Positions 25,215-39,380 of a DNA stretch of 64,000 nt are shown here, in pieces. Below the pieces are notes generated by a model. That model was not told where the DNA came from. It was given only the letters and a program-made list of their open reading frames with translations, and did not search any database. The translations under genes and the position numbers were made by a program. Position 1 is the stretch's first letter. Every line of letters starts with the position of its first letter. This stretch comes from Meghimatium bilineatum (lineage: Eukaryota; Mollusca; Gastropoda; Stylommatophora; Philomycidae): positions 17,091,513 through 17,155,512 of the forward strand of contig CM067315.1 of NCBI GenBank assembly GCA_034231615.1. Reading direction: 5' to 3'.

Positions 25215-26432
25215 ACGAAATCATGTATAATAGGCCAGAATACACTCAATTCTAGTGTAGTAAACTTCAGTACAATGATTTTGTGAGTAATATGCCAGAT
25301 TACACCGAGTTCTGACGTACTAAGCTACACACACCAAATTCGTGTGTCCAGAATACTATTTCTGGTGTAGTAAGCTGCAGTACACCCAATTTGTGAGTAA
25401 TATGCCAGAATACAAGGAGTTCTGACGTACTAAACAGCAAGACCTAATTTGTGTGTAATACGCAGCTGTTCTGACGTAGTAAGCTGCAATACACCATATT
25501 AGTGTGTCAAGAATACAATTTCTGTTGTAGTAAGCTGCAGTACACCTTTTTTGAGTAATATGCCAGAATACACCGTATTGTGACGTACTAAACAGCAATA
25601 GACCTAATTTGTGTGTAATACGCAGTGTTCTGACGAATTAAGCTGCAATACAACGAAATCTTGTGTAATAGGCCAGAATACAATCAATTCAAGTGTAGTA
25701 AACTTCATTACAATGAATTTGTGAGTAATATGCCAGAATACACCGCGTTTCGGCGTACTAAATAGTCAGACCTAATTTGTGTGTAATACGCCAGTGTTAT
25801 AACGTATTAAGCTGCAATACAAGGAAATCGTGTATAATAGGCCAGAATACACTCAATTCTAGTGTAGTAAGGTTCAGTACAATGAATTTGTGAGTAATAT
25901 ACCAGAATACACCGAGTTCTGATATAGTAAGCTACAATACACCAAATTTGTGTGTCGAGAATACTATTTATGGTGTAGTAAGCTGCAGTGCACCAAATTT
26001 GTGAGTAATATGCCAGAATACAATGAGTTCGGATGTACTACACAGCAATAGACCTAATTTGTGTGTAATACGCCAGTGCTGTGATGTAGTATGCTGCAAT
26101 TAAACGAAATCATGTGTAATAGGCCAGAATTCACTCAATTCTAGTGTAGTAAGCTTTAGTACACCAAATTTGTGAGTAATATGCACGAAAACACCAAGTT
26201 TTGACTTACTAAACAGCAAGACCTAATTTGTGTGTAATACGCCGCTGTTCTGACGTAGTAAGCTGCAATACACCAGATTAGTGTGTTCAGAATACAGCTT
26301 ATGTTGTAGTAAGCTGCAGTACACCTTATTTGTGAGTAATATGCCAGAATACATCGAGTTTTGACGTACTAAACAGCCAGACCTAATTTGTGTGTAATAC
26401 GCCTGTGTTTTGACGTATTAAGCTTCAATACA
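25215..26432. repeat. 1218-bp tandem duplication, copy 1
   Basis: Landmarks recur at an offset of 1218 bp, for example taaacttcagtacaatgatt at 25261 and 26479, followed by the rare gccagattacaccgag. Part of this unit also resembles 20050-20700. Confidence 0.82.
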
Positions 26433-27234
26433 ACGAAATCATGTATAATAGGCCAGAATACACTCAATTCTAGTGTAGTAAACTTCAGTACAATGATTTT
26501 GTGAGTAATATGCCAGATTACACCGAGTTCTGACGTACTAAGCTACACACACCAAATTCGTGTGTCCAGAATACTATTTCTGGTGTAGTAAGCTGCAGTA
26601 CACCCAATTTGTGAGTAATATGCCAGAATACAAGGAGTTCTGATGTACTAAACAGCAAGACCTAATTTGTGTGTAATACGCAGCTGTTCTGACGTAGTAA
26701 GCTGCAATACACCATATTAGTGTGTCAAGAATACAATTTCTGTTGTAGTAAGCTGCAGTACACCTTTTTTGAGTAATATGCCAGAATAAACCGTATTGTG
26801 ACGTACTAAACAGCAATAGACCTAATTTGTGTGTAATACGCAGTGTTCTGACGAATTAAGCTGCAATACAACGAAATCTTGTGTAATAGGCCAGAATACA
26901 ATCAATTCAAATGTAGTAAACTTCATTACAATGAATTTGTGAGTAATATGCCAGAATACACCGCGTTTCGGCGTACTAAATAGTCAGACCTAATTTGTGT
27001 GTAATACGCCAGTGTTATAACGTATTAAGCTGCAATACAAGGAAATCGTGTATAATAGGCCAGAATACACTCAATTCTAGTGTAGTAAGGTTCAGTACAA
27101 TGAATTTGTGAGTAATATACCAGAATACACCGAGTTCTGATATAGTAAGCTACAATACACCAAATTTGTGTGTCGAGAATACTATTTATGGTGTGGTAAG
27201 CTGCAGTGCACCAAATTCGTGAGTAATATGACAG
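26433..27234. repeat. 1218-bp tandem duplication, partial copy 2
   Basis: About 800 bp match copy 1. Homology at this offset ends near 27234, where the sequence changes from tatgccagaatacaatgag in copy 1 to tatgacagaatacaccgag. Confidence 0.8.
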
Positions 27235-28800
27235 AATACACCGAGTTGTGACGTACTAAATAGCAATAGACCTAATTTGTGTGTAATACGCCAGTGTTCT
27301 GACGTATTAAGCTGCAATACAACGAAATCATGTGTAATAGGCCAGAATACAATCAATTCAAATGTAGTAAACTTCATTACAATGGATTTGTGAGTAATAT
27401 GCCAGAATACAACGCTTTCGGCGTACTAAACAGCCAGACCTAATTTGTGTGTAATACGCCAGTGTTCTGACGTATTAAACTGCAATACAACGAAATCGTG
27501 TATAATAGTCCAGAATACACTCAATTCTAGTGTAGTAAGCTTCAGTACAATGAATTTGTGAATGCCAGAATACACCGAGTTCTGACGTATTAAGCTACAA
27601 TACACCAAATTTGTGTGTCGAGAATACTATTTATGGTGTAGTAAGCTGCAGTGCACCAAATTTGTGAGTAATATGCCAGAATACAATGAGTTCGGATGTA
27701 CTACACATCAATAGACCTAATTTGTGTGTAATACGCCAGTGCTGTGATGTAGTATGCTGCAATTAAACGAAATCATGTGTAATAGGCCAGAATTCACTCA
27801 ATTCTAGTGTAGTAAGCTTTAGTACACCAAATTTGTGAGTAATATGCACGAAAACACCAAGTTTTGACTTACTAAACTGCAAGATCTAATTTGTGTGTAA
27901 TACGCCGCTGTTCTGACGTAGTAAGTAGCAATACACCAGATTAGTGTGTTCAGAATACAGCTTATGTTGTAGTAAGCTGCAGTACACCTTATTTGTGAGT
28001 AATATGCCAGAATACATCGAGTTTTGACGTACTAAACAGCCAGACCTAATTTATGTGTAATACGCCAGTGTTCTGACGTATTAAGCTGCAATACAACGAA
28101 ATCATGTGTAATAGGCCAGAATACAATCAGTGCACGTGTAGTAAACTTCATTACAATGAATTTGTGAGTAATATGCCAGAATACACCGCGTTTCGGCGTA
28201 CTAAACAGACAGACCTAATTTGTGTGTAATACGCCAGTGTTTTGACGTATTAAGCTTAAATACAACGAAATCAGGTATAATAGGCCAGAATACACTTAAT
28301 TCTAGTGTAGTAAGGTTCAGTACAATGAATTTGTGAGTAATATACCAGAATACACCGAGTTCTGATGTAGTAAGCTACAATACACCAAATTTGTGTGTCG
28401 AGAATACTATTTATGGTGTAGTAAGCTGCAGTGCACCAAATTTGTGAGTAATATGACAGAATACACCGCGTTTCGGCGTACTAAACAGCCAGACCTAATT
28501 TGTGTGTAATACGCCAGTGTTCTGACGTATTAAACTGCAATACACCAGATTAGTGTGTTCAGAATACAGTTTATGTCGTAGTAAGCTGCAGTACACCTTA
28601 TTTGTGAGTAATATGCCAGAATACATCGAGTTTTGACGTACTAAACAGCCAGACCTAATTTATGTGTAATACGCCAGTGTTCTGACGTATTAAGCTGCAA
28701 TATAACGAAATCATGTGTAATAGGCCAGAATACAATCAGTACAAGTGTAATATACTTCATTACAATGAATTTGTGAGTAATATGCCAGAATACACTGCGT
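27235..28800. repeat. Satellite with a 609-bp near-tandem repeat
   Basis: Landmarks recur at an offset of 609 bp (gttttgacgtactaaacagc at 28021 and 28630, followed by the variant caatcagtgcacgtg / caatcagtacaagtg). Otherwise the region is the same mosaic as upstream. Confidence 0.75.
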
Positions 28801-29805
28801 TTCGGCGTACTAAACAGCCAGACCTAATTTGTGTGTAATACGCCTGTGTTTTGACGTATTAAGCTTAAATACAACGAAATCAGGTATAATAGGCCAGAAT
28901 ACACTTAATTCTAGTGTAGTAAACTTCAGTGCAATGATTTTGTGAGTAATACGCCAGAATACACCGAGTTCTGACGTACTAAACTACATACACCAAATTC
29001 GTGTTTCCAGAATACTATTTCTGGTGTAGTAAGCTGCAGTACACCCAAGTTTTGAGTAATATACCAGAATACACCGACTTTTACGTACTAAACAACAGGA
29101 CCTAATTTGTGTGTAAAACATCAGTGCTCTGACTAATTAAGCTGCGATACAACGAAATCATGTATAATAGGCCACAATACACTCAATTCTAGTGTAGTAA
29201 GCTTCAGTACAATGAATGTGTGAGTAATATGCCAGAATACCACGAGTTCTGACGTAGTAAGCTGCAATACACCAGATTAGTGTGTCCAGAATACTATTTC
29301 TGGTGTAGTTAGCTGCAGAACACCCAATTTGTGAGTAATATGCCAGAATACACCGACTTTTACGTACTAAACAGCCAGACCTAATTTGTGTGTAATAAGC
29401 CATTGTTCTCACGTATTAAGCTGCAATACAACAAAATCGTGTATAATAGGTCAGAATACACTCAATTCTAGTGTAGTAACCTTCAGTACAATGAATCTGG
29501 GAGTAATATGCCAGAATACACCGAGTTCTGACGTAGTAAGCTACAGTACACGAAATTCGTGTGTCGAGAATACTATTTCGGGTGTAGTAAGTTGCAGTAC
29601 AACAAATTTGTGAGTAATATGACAGAATACACTACGTTATGACGTACTAAACAGCAATAGACGTAATTTGTGTGTAATACGCCAGTGTTCTGACGAATTA
29701 ATCTGCAATACAACGAAATCTTGTGTAATAGGCCAGAATACAATCAATTCAAGTGTAGTAAACTTCTTTACAATGAATTTGTGATTAATATGCCAGAATA
29801 CACCG
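28801..29805. repeat. Satellite block shared with 32560-33564
   Basis: About 28800 to 30284 is matched at an offset of 3759 bp by about 32559-34043. Shared marks include caggtataataggcc, gcgatacaacgaaatc and aatgaatctgggag. Only scattered substitutions separate the two. Confidence 0.82.
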
Positions 29806-30645
29806 CGTTTCGGCGTACTAAACAGTCAGACCTAATTTGTGTGTAATACGCCAGTGTTATAACGTATTAAGCTGCAATACAACGAAATCGTGTATAATAG
29901 GCCAGAATACACTCAATTCTAGTGTAGTAAGGTTCAGTACAATGAATTTGTGAGTAATATGCCAGAATACACCGAGTTCTGATGTAGTAAGCTACAATAC
30001 ACCAAATTCGTGTGTCGAGAATACTATTTCTGGCGTAGTAAGCTGCAGTACACCCAATTTGTGAGTAATGTGCCAGAATACACCGCGTTTCGGCGTACTA
30101 AATAGTCAGACCTAATTTGTGTGTAATACGCCAGTGTTATAACGTATTAAGCTGCAATACAACGAAATCGTGTATAATAGGCCAGAATACACTCAATTCT
30201 AGTGTAGTAAGGTTCAGTACAATGAATTTGTGAGTAATATGCCAGAATACACCGAGTTCTTATGTAGTAAGCTACAATACACCAGAATAGTGTGTTCAGA
30301 ATACAGTTTCTGATGTAGTAAGCTGCAGTACACCTTATTTGTGAGTAATATGCCAGAATACATCGAGTTTTGACGTACTAAACAGCCAGACCTAATTTAT
30401 GTGTAATACGCCAGTGTTCTCACGTATTAAGCTGCAATACAACAAAATCGTGTATAATAGGTCAGAATACACTCAATTCTAGTGTAGTAACCTTCAGTAC
30501 AATGAATTTGTGAGTAATATGCCAGAATACACCGAGTTCTAACGTAGTAAGCTACAATACACCAGATTAGTGTGTTCAGAATACAGTTTCTGTTGTAGTA
30601 AGCTGCAGTACAACTTATTTGTGAGTAATATGCCAGAATACATCG
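29806..30645. repeat. 840-bp tandem duplication, copy 1
   Basis: Landmarks recur at an offset of exactly 840 bp, including aacagtcaga (29821 and 30661), the C-to-T-like ccagtgttataacg, and acaccagaatagtgtgttca (30280 and 31120). The length is about three 277-bp modules. Confidence 0.85.
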
Positions 30646-31401
30646 AGTTTCGGCGTACTAAACAGTCAGACCTAATTTGTGTGTAATACGCCAGTGTTAT
30701 AACGTATTAAGCTGCAATACAACGAAATCGTGTATAATAGGCCAGAATACACTCAATTCTAGTGTAGTAAGGTTCAGTACAATGAATTTGTGAGTAATAT
30801 GCCAGAATACACCGAGTTCTGATGTAGTAAGCTACAATACAGCAAATTCGTGTGTCGAGAATACTATTTCTGGCGTAGTAAGCTGCAGTACACCCAATTT
30901 GTGAGTAATGTGCCAGAATACACCGCGTTTCGGCGTACTAAATAGTCAGACCTAATTTGTGTGTAATACACCAGTGTTATAACGTATTAAGCTGCAATAC
31001 AACGAAATCGTGTATAATAGGCCAGAATACACTCAATTCTAGTGTAGTAAGGTTCAGTACAATGAATTTGTGAGTAATATGCCAGAATACACCGAGTTCT
31101 GATGTAGTAAGCTACAATACACCAGAATAGTGTGTTCAGAATACAGTTTCTGATGTAGTAAGCTGCAGTACACCTTATTTGTGAGTAATATGCCAGAATA
31201 CATCGAGTTTTGACGTACTAAACAGCCAGACCTAATTTATGTGTAATACGCCAGTGTTCTCACGTATTAAGCTGCAATACAACAAAATCGTGTATAATAG
31301 GTCAGAATACACTCAATTCTAGTGTAGTAACCTTCAGTACAATGAATTTGTGAGTAATATGCCAGAATACACCGAGTTCTAACGTAGTAAGCTACAATAC
31401 A
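30646..31401. repeat. 840-bp tandem duplication, partial copy 2
   Basis: Matches copy 1 until about 31401, where this copy turns to acgaaattcgtgtgtcgaga while copy 1 has accagattagtgtgttcaga. The new sequence resembles 29550 onward (offset 1851), so a second exchange joined here. Confidence 0.83.
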
Positions 31402-31634
31402 CGAAATTCGTGTGTCGAGAATACTATTTCGGGTGTAGTAAGCTGCAGTACAACAAATTTGTGAGTAATATGACAGAATACACTACGTTATGACGTACTA
31501 AACAGCAATAGACGTAATTTGTGTGTAATACGCCAGTGTTCTGACGAATTAAGCTGCAATACAACGAAATCTTGTGTAATAGGCCAGAATACAATCAATT
31601 CAAGTGTAGTAAACTTCTTTACAATGAATTTGTG
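31402..31634. repeat. Satellite joining segment
   Basis: Resembles 29550-29785 at an offset of about 1851 bp (acgaaattcgtgtgtcgaga, then gacagaatacactacgttat and aacttctttacaatg). It lies between the 840-bp and 2188-bp duplications. Confidence 0.75.
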
Positions 31635-33822
31635 AGTAATATGCCAGAATACACCGCGTTTCGGCGTACTAAACAGTCAGACCTAATTTGTGTGTAATAC
31701 GCCAGTGTTATAACGTATTAAGCTGCAATACAACGAAATCGTGTATAATAGGCCAGAATACACTCAATTCTAGTGTAGTAAGGTTCAGTACAATGAATTT
31801 GTGAGTAATATGCCAGAATACACCGAGTTCTGATGTAGTAAGCTACAATACACCAAATTCGTGTGTCGAGAATACTATTTCTGGCGTAGTAAGCTGCAGT
31901 ACACCCAATTTGTGAGTAATGTGCCAGAATACACTGGGTTTTGACATACTAAACAGCCAGACCTAATTTATGTGTAATACGCCAGTGTTCTGACGTATTA
32001 AGCTGCAATACAACGAAATCGTGTATAATAGGCCAGAATACACTCAATTCTAGTGTAGTAAGCTTCAGTACAATGAAGTTGTGAGTAATATACCAGAATA
32101 CACCGAGATTAGACTTAGCAAGCTACAATACACCAAATTCGTGTGTCCAGAATACTATTTCTGGTGTAGTAAGCTGCAGTACACCAAATTTGTGAGTAAT
32201 ATGCCAGAATACAATGAGTTCTGACGTACTAAACAGCAATAGTCCTAATGTGTGTGTAATACGCCAGTGCTGTGATGTAGTATGCTGCAATTAAACGAAA
32301 TCATGTGTAATAGGCCAGAATTCACTCAATTCTAGTGTAGTAAGCTTTAGTACACCGAATTTGTGAGTAATATGCACGAAAACACCAAGTTTTGACGTAC
32401 TAAACAGCAAGACCTAATTTGTGTGTAATACGCCAGTGTTCTGACGTATTAAGCTGCAATACAACGAAATCATGTGTAATAGGCAAGAATACAAGCAGTT
32501 AAAGTGTAATATACTTCATTACAATGAATTTGTGAGTAATATGCCATAATACACCGCGTTTCGGCGTAATAAACAGCCAGACCTAATTTGTGTGTAATAC
32601 GCCTGTGTTTTGACGTATTAAGCTTAAATACAACGAAATCAGGTATAATAGGCCAGAATACACTTAATTCTAGTGTAGTAAACTTCAGTGCAATGATTTT
32701 GTGAGTAATACGCCAGAATACACCGAGTTCTGACGTACTAAACTACATACACCAAATTCGTGTTTCCAGAATACTATTTCTGGTGTAGTAAGCTGCAGTA
32801 CACCCAATTTTTGAGTAATATACCAGAATACACCGACTTTTACGTACTAAACAACAGGACCTAATTTGTGTGTAAAACATCAGTGCTCTGACTAATTAAG
32901 CTGCGATACAACGAAATCATGTATAATAGGCCAAAATACACTCAATTCTAGTGTAGTAAGCTTCAGTACAATGAATGTGTGAGTAATATGCCAGAATACC
33001 ACGAGTTCTGACGTAGTAAGCTGCAATACACCAGATTAGTGTGTCCAGAATACTATTTCTGGTGTAGTTAGCTGCAGAACACCCAATTTGTGAGTAATAT
33101 GCCAGAATACACCGACTTTTACGTACTAAACAGCCAGACCTAATTTGTGTGTAATAAGCCATTGTTCTCACGTATTAAGCTGCAATACAACAAAATCGTG
33201 TATAATAGGTCAGAATACACTCAATTCTAGTGTAGTAACCTTCAGTACAATGAATCTGGGAGTAATATGCCAGAATACACCGAGTTCTGACGTAGTAAGC
33301 TACAATACACGAAATTCGTGTGTCGAGAATACTATTTCGGGTGTAGTAAGTTGCAGTACAACAAATTTGTGAGTAATATGACAGAATACACTACGTTATG
33401 ACGTACTAAACAGCAATAGACGTAATTTGTGTGTAATACGCCAGTGTTCTGACGAATTAAGCTGCAATACAACGAAATCTTGTGTAATAGGCCAGAATAC
33501 AATCAATTCAAGTGTAGTAAACTTCTTTACAATGAATTTGTGATTAATATGCCAGAATACACCGCGTTTCGGCGTACTAAACAGTCAGACCTAATTTGTG
33601 TGTAATACGCCAGTGTTATAACGTATTAAGCTGCAATACAACGAAATCGTGTATAATAGGCCAGAATACACTCAATTCTAGTGTAGTAAGGTTCAGTACA
33701 ATGAATTTGTGAGTAATATGCCAGAATACACCGAGTTCTGATGTAGTAAGCTACAATACACCAAATTCGTGTGTCGAGAATACTATTTCTGGAGTAGTAA
33801 GCTGCAGTACACCCAATTTGTG
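31635..33822. repeat. 2188-bp tandem duplication, copy 1
   Basis: Recurs at an offset of 2188 bp. The rare gtgccagaatacactgggtt is at 31921 and 34109, and caagcagttaaagtgtaat follows near 32493 and 34681. The central ~900 bp are very similar; the outer parts are less so. Confidence 0.8.
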
Positions 33823-35190
33823 AGTAATGTGCCAGAATACACCGCGTTTCGGCGTACTAAATAGTCAGACCTAATTTGTGTGTAATACGCCAGTGTTATA
33901 ACGTATTAAGCTGCAATACAACGAAATCGTGTATAATAGGCCAGAATACACTCAATTCTAGTGTAGTAAGGTTCAGTACAATGAATTTGTGAGTAATATG
34001 CCAGAATACACCGAGTTCTGATGTAGTAAGCTACAATACACCAAATTCGTGTGTCGAGAATACTATTTCTGGCGTAGTAAGCTGCAGCACACCCAATTTG
34101 TGAGTAATGTGCCAGAATACACTGGGTTTTGACATACTAAACAGCCAGACCTAATTTATGTGTAATACGCCAGTGTTCTGACGTATTAAGCTGCAATACA
34201 ACGAAATCGTGTATAATAGGCCAGAATACACTCAATTCTAGTGTAGTAAGCTTCAGTACAATGAAGTTGTGAGTAATATACCAGAATACACCGAGATTAG
34301 ACTTAGCAAGCTACAATACACCAAATTCGTGTGTCCAGAATACTATTTCTGGTGTAGTAAGCTGCAGTACACCAAATTTGTGAGTAATATGCCAGAATAC
34401 AATGAGTTCTGACGTACTAAACAGCAATAGTCCTAATGTGTGTGTAATACGCCAGTGCTGTGATGTAGTATGCTGCAATTAAACGAAATCATGTGTAATA
34501 GGCCAGAATTCACTCAATTCTAGTGTAGTAAGCTTTAGTACACCGAATTTGTGAGTAATATGCACGAAAACACCAAGTTTTGACGTACTAAACAGCAAGA
34601 CCTAATTTGTGTGTAATACGCCAGTGTTCTGACGTATTAAGCTGCAATACAACGAAATCATGTGTAATAGGCCAGAATACAAGCAGTTAAAGTGTAATAT
34701 ACTTCATTACAATGAATTTGTGAGTAATATGCCATAATACACCGCGTTTCGGCGTAATAAACAGCCAGACCTAATTTGTGTGTAATACGCCTGTGTTTTG
34801 ACGTATTAAGCTTAAATACAACGAAATCAGGTATAATATGCCAGAATACACTTAATTCTAGTGTAGTAAACTTCAATACAATGATTTTGTGAGTAATATG
34901 CCAGAATACACCGAGTTCTGACGTGCTAAGCTACATAAACCAAATTCGTGTGTCCAGAATACTATTTCTGGTGTAGTAAGCTGCAGTACACCAAATTTGT
35001 GAGTAATATACCAGAATACACCGACTTTTACGTACTAAACAACAGGACCTAATTTGTGTGTAAAACATCAGTGCTCTGACAAATTAAGCTGCAATACAAC
35101 GAAATCATGTATAATAGGCCAAAATACACTCAATTCTAGTGTACTAAGCTTCAGTACAATGAATGTGTGAGTAATATGCCAGAATACAAC
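33823..35190. repeat. 2188-bp tandem duplication, partial copy 2
   Basis: Second copy, with similarity falling off toward 35190 (for example actaattaagctgcgat in copy 1 against acaaattaagctgcaat here). Confidence 0.78.
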
Positions 35191-37990
35191 AAGTTCTGAC
35201 GTAGTAAGCTGCAATACACCAGATTAGTGTGTCCAGAATACAATTTCTGTTGTAGTATGCTGCAGTACACCTTATTTGTGAGTAACATGCCAGAATACAC
35301 CGAGTTTTGACGTACTAAATAGCAATAGACCTAATTTGTGTGTAATACGCAGTGTTCTGACGTATTAAGCTGCAATACAACGAAATCATGTGTAATAGGC
35401 CAGAATACAATCAATTCAAGTGTAGTAAACTTCATTACAATGAATTTGTGAGTAATATGCCAGAAAACACCGAGATTTGACTTAGTAAGCTACAATACAC
35501 CAAATTTGTGTGTCGAGAATATTATTTATGGTGTAGTAAGATGCAGTGCACCAAATTTGTAATATGCCAGAATACAATGAGTTCTGATGTACTAAAACAG
35601 CAATAGACCTAATTTGTGTGTAATACGCCAGTGCTGTAATGTAGTATGCTGCAATTAAACGAAATCATGTGTAATAGGCCAGAATTCACTCAATTCTAGT
35701 GTAGTAAGCTTTAGTACACCGAATTTGCGAGTAATATGCACAAAAACACCAAGTTTTGACGTACTAAACAGCAAGACCTAATTTGTGTGTAATACGCCAC
35801 TGTTCTGACGTAGTAAGCTGCAATACACCAGAATAGTGTGTTCAGAATACAGTTTCTGTTGTAGTAAGCTGCAGTACACCTTATTTGTGAGTAATATGCC
35901 AGAACACATCGAGTTTTGACGTACTAAACAGCCAGACCTAATTTATGTGTAATACGCCTGTGTTCTGACGTATTAAGCTGCAATACAACGAAATCATATG
36001 TAATAGGCCAGAATACAATCAGTTAAAGTGTAATATACTTCATTACAATGAATTTGTGAGTAATATGCCATAATACACCGCGTTTCGGCGTACTAAACAG
36101 CCAGACCTAATTTGTGTGTAATACGCCTGTGTTTTGACGTATTAAGCTTAAATACAACGAAATCAGGTATAATATGCCAGAATACACTTAATTCTAGTGT
36201 AGTAAACTTCAGTGCAATGATTTTGTGAGTAATATGCCAGAATACACCGAGTTCTGATGTAGTAAGCTACAATACACCAAATTCGTGTGTCGAGAATACT
36301 ATTTCTGGTGTAGTAAGCTGCAGTACACGAAATTTGTGAGTAATATATCAGAATACACCGACTTTTACGTACTAAACAACAGGACCTAATTTGTGTGTAA
36401 AACATCAGTGCTCTGACAAATTAAGCTGCAATACAACGAAATCATGTATAATAGGCCAAAATACACTCAATTCTAGTGTACTAAGCTTCAGTACACTGAA
36501 TGTGTGAGTAATATGCCAGAATACAACAAGTTCTGACGTAGTAAGCTGCAATACACCAGATTAGTGTGTCCAGAATACAATTTCTGTTGTAGTATGCTGC
36601 AGTACACCTTATTTGTGAGTAATATGCCAGAATACACCAAGTTTTGACATACTAAACAGCCAGACCTAATTTATGTGTAATACGCCAGTGTTCTGACGTA
36701 TTAAGCTGCAATACAACGAAATCATGTGTAATAGGCCAGAATACAATCAGTTAAAGTGTAATATACTTCATTACAATGAATTTGTGAGTAATATGCCATA
36801 ATACACCGCGTTTCGGCGTACTAAACAGCCAGACCTAATTTGTGTGTAATACGCCTGTGTTTTGACGTATTAAGCTTAAATACTACGAAATCAGGTATAA
36901 TAGGCCAGAATACACTCAATTCTAGTGTAGTAAGGTTCAGTACAATGAATTTGTGAGTAATATGCCAGAATACACCGAGTTCTGATGTAGTAAGCTACAA
37001 TACACCAGATTCGTGTGTCGAGAATACTATTTCTGGTGTAGTAAGCTGCAGTACACCCAATTTGTGAGTAATATGCCAGAATACACCGGGTTTTGACATA
37101 CTAAACAGCCAGACCTAATTTATGTGTAATACGCCAGTGTTCTGACGTATTAAGCTGCAATACAACGAAATCGTGTATAATAGGCCAGAATACACTCAAT
37201 TCTAGTGTAGTAAGCTTCAGTACAATGAAGTTGTGAGTAATATACCAGAATACACCGAGATTAGACTTAGTAAGCTACAATACACCAAATTTGTGTGTCG
37301 AGAATACTATTTATGGTGTAGTAAGCTGCAGTGCACCAAATTTGTGAGTAATATGACAGAATACACTACGTTGTGACATAATAAACAGCAATAGACCTAA
37401 TTTGTGTGTAATACGCCAGTGTTCTGACGTATTAAGCTGCAATACAACGAAATCGTGTATAATAGGCCAGAATACACTCAATTCTAGTGTAGTAAACTTC
37501 AATACAAAGATTTTGTGAGTAATATGCCAGAATACACCGAGTTCTGACGTACTAAGCTACATAAACCAAATTCGTGTGTCCAGAATACTATTTCTGGTGT
37601 AGTAAGCTGCAGTACACCAAATTTGTGAGTAATATACCAGAATACACCGACTTTTACGTACTAAACAACAGGACCTAATTTGTGTGTAAAACATCAGTGC
37701 TCTGACAAATTAAGCTGCAATACAACGAAATCATGTATAATAGGCCAAAATACACTCAATTCTAGTGTACTAAGCTTCAGTACAATGAATGTGTGAGTAA
37801 TATGCCAGAATACAACAAGCTCTGACGTAGTAAGCTGCAATACACCAGATTAGTGTGTTCAGAATACAGTTTCTGTTGTAGTAAGCTGCAGTACAACTTA
37901 TTTGTGAGTAATATGCCAGAATACATCGAGTTTTGACGTACTAAACAGCCTGACCTAATTTGTGTGTAATACGCCTGTGTTTTGACGTAT
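35191..37990. repeat. ~1.3-kb higher-order repeat, three copies overlapping the left boundary
   Basis: The distinctive aaaacatcagtgctctgaca with tagtgtactaagcttcagta recurs at 35062, 36399 and 37688, spacings of 1337 and 1289 bp. The difference of 48 bp is about one subunit, which suggests that gain or loss of single subunits adjusts the repeat length. Confidence 0.75.
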
Positions 37991-39380
37991 TAAGCTTAAA
38001 TACAACGTAATCAGGTATAATAGGCCAGAATATACTTAATTCTAGTGTAGTAAACTTCAGTGCAATGATTTTGTGAGTAATATGCCAGAATACACCGCGT
38101 TTCGGCGTACTAAACAGCCAGACCTAATTTGTGTGTAATACGCCTGTGTTTTGACGTATTAAGCTTAAATACAACGAAATCGTGTGTCGAGAATACTATT
38201 TCTGGTGTAGTAAGCTGCAGTACACCCAATTTGTGAGTAATATGACAGAATACACTACGTTTTGACGTACTAAACAGCAATAGACCTAATTTTTGTGTAA
38301 TACGCCTGTGTTTTGACGTATTAAGCTTCAATACAACGAAATCATGTATAATAGGCCAGAATACACTCAATTCTAGTGTAGTAAGCTTCAGTACAATGAT
38401 GTTGTGAGTAATATGCCAGAATACACCGAGTTCTGACGTATTAAGCTACATACACCAAATTCGTGTGTCCAGAATACAATTTCTATCGTAGTAAGCTGCA
38501 GTACACCCAATTTGTGAATAATACGCCAGAATACACCGACTTTTACGTACTAAACAACAGGACCTAATTTGTGCGTAAAACGTCAGTGCTCTGACTAATT
38601 AAGCTGCAATACAACGAAATCATGTATAATACGCCAGAATACACTCAATTCTAGTGTAGTAAGCTTCAGTACAATAAATGTGTGAGTAATATGCCAGAAT
38701 ACACCGAGTTCTGACGTACTAAGCAACATACACCAAATTAGTGTGTCCAGAATACTATTTCTGGTGTAGTAAGCTGCAATACACACAATTTGTGAGTAAT
38801 ATGCCCGAATACACCGAATTTTACGTACTAAACAACAGGACCTAATTTGTGTGTAATACGCCTGTGTTTTGACGTATTAAGATTCAATACAACGAAATCA
38901 TGTATAATAGGCCAGAATTCACTCAATTCTAGTGTATTAAGCTTCAGTACACCCAATTTGTTAGTAATATGCCAGAATACACCAAGTTTTGACGTACTAA
39001 ACAGCCAGAGACCTAATTTGTGTATAATACGCCGCTGTTATGACGTACTAAGCTAGATACACCAAATTAGTGTGTCCAGAATACAATTTATGTTGTAGTA
39101 AGCTGCAGTACACTCAATTTGTGAGTAATATGCCAGAATACACCGAGTCTTAGCATTCTGAACTGCAATGCATCCAGTTCGTGTGAATTAACCAGAGTTC
39201 TGACGCATTAAGATGCAATACACTGAATTAGTGTGTAGTAAGCTTCAGTGCATTGAATTTGTTTGTAATATGCCAGAATACACCGAGTTGTGACGTACTA
39301 AACGGCCAGTCCAAATTTATGTGTAATACGCCAGTGTTCTGACGTATTAAGCTGCAATACAACGAAATCGTGTATAATAG
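37991..39380. repeat. Heterogeneous satellite
   Basis: Only satellite subunits were seen, including a type with gtccagaatacaatttctatcg and the cttagcattctgaac variant near 39150. No large tandem period was recognised within this stretch. Confidence 0.8.
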
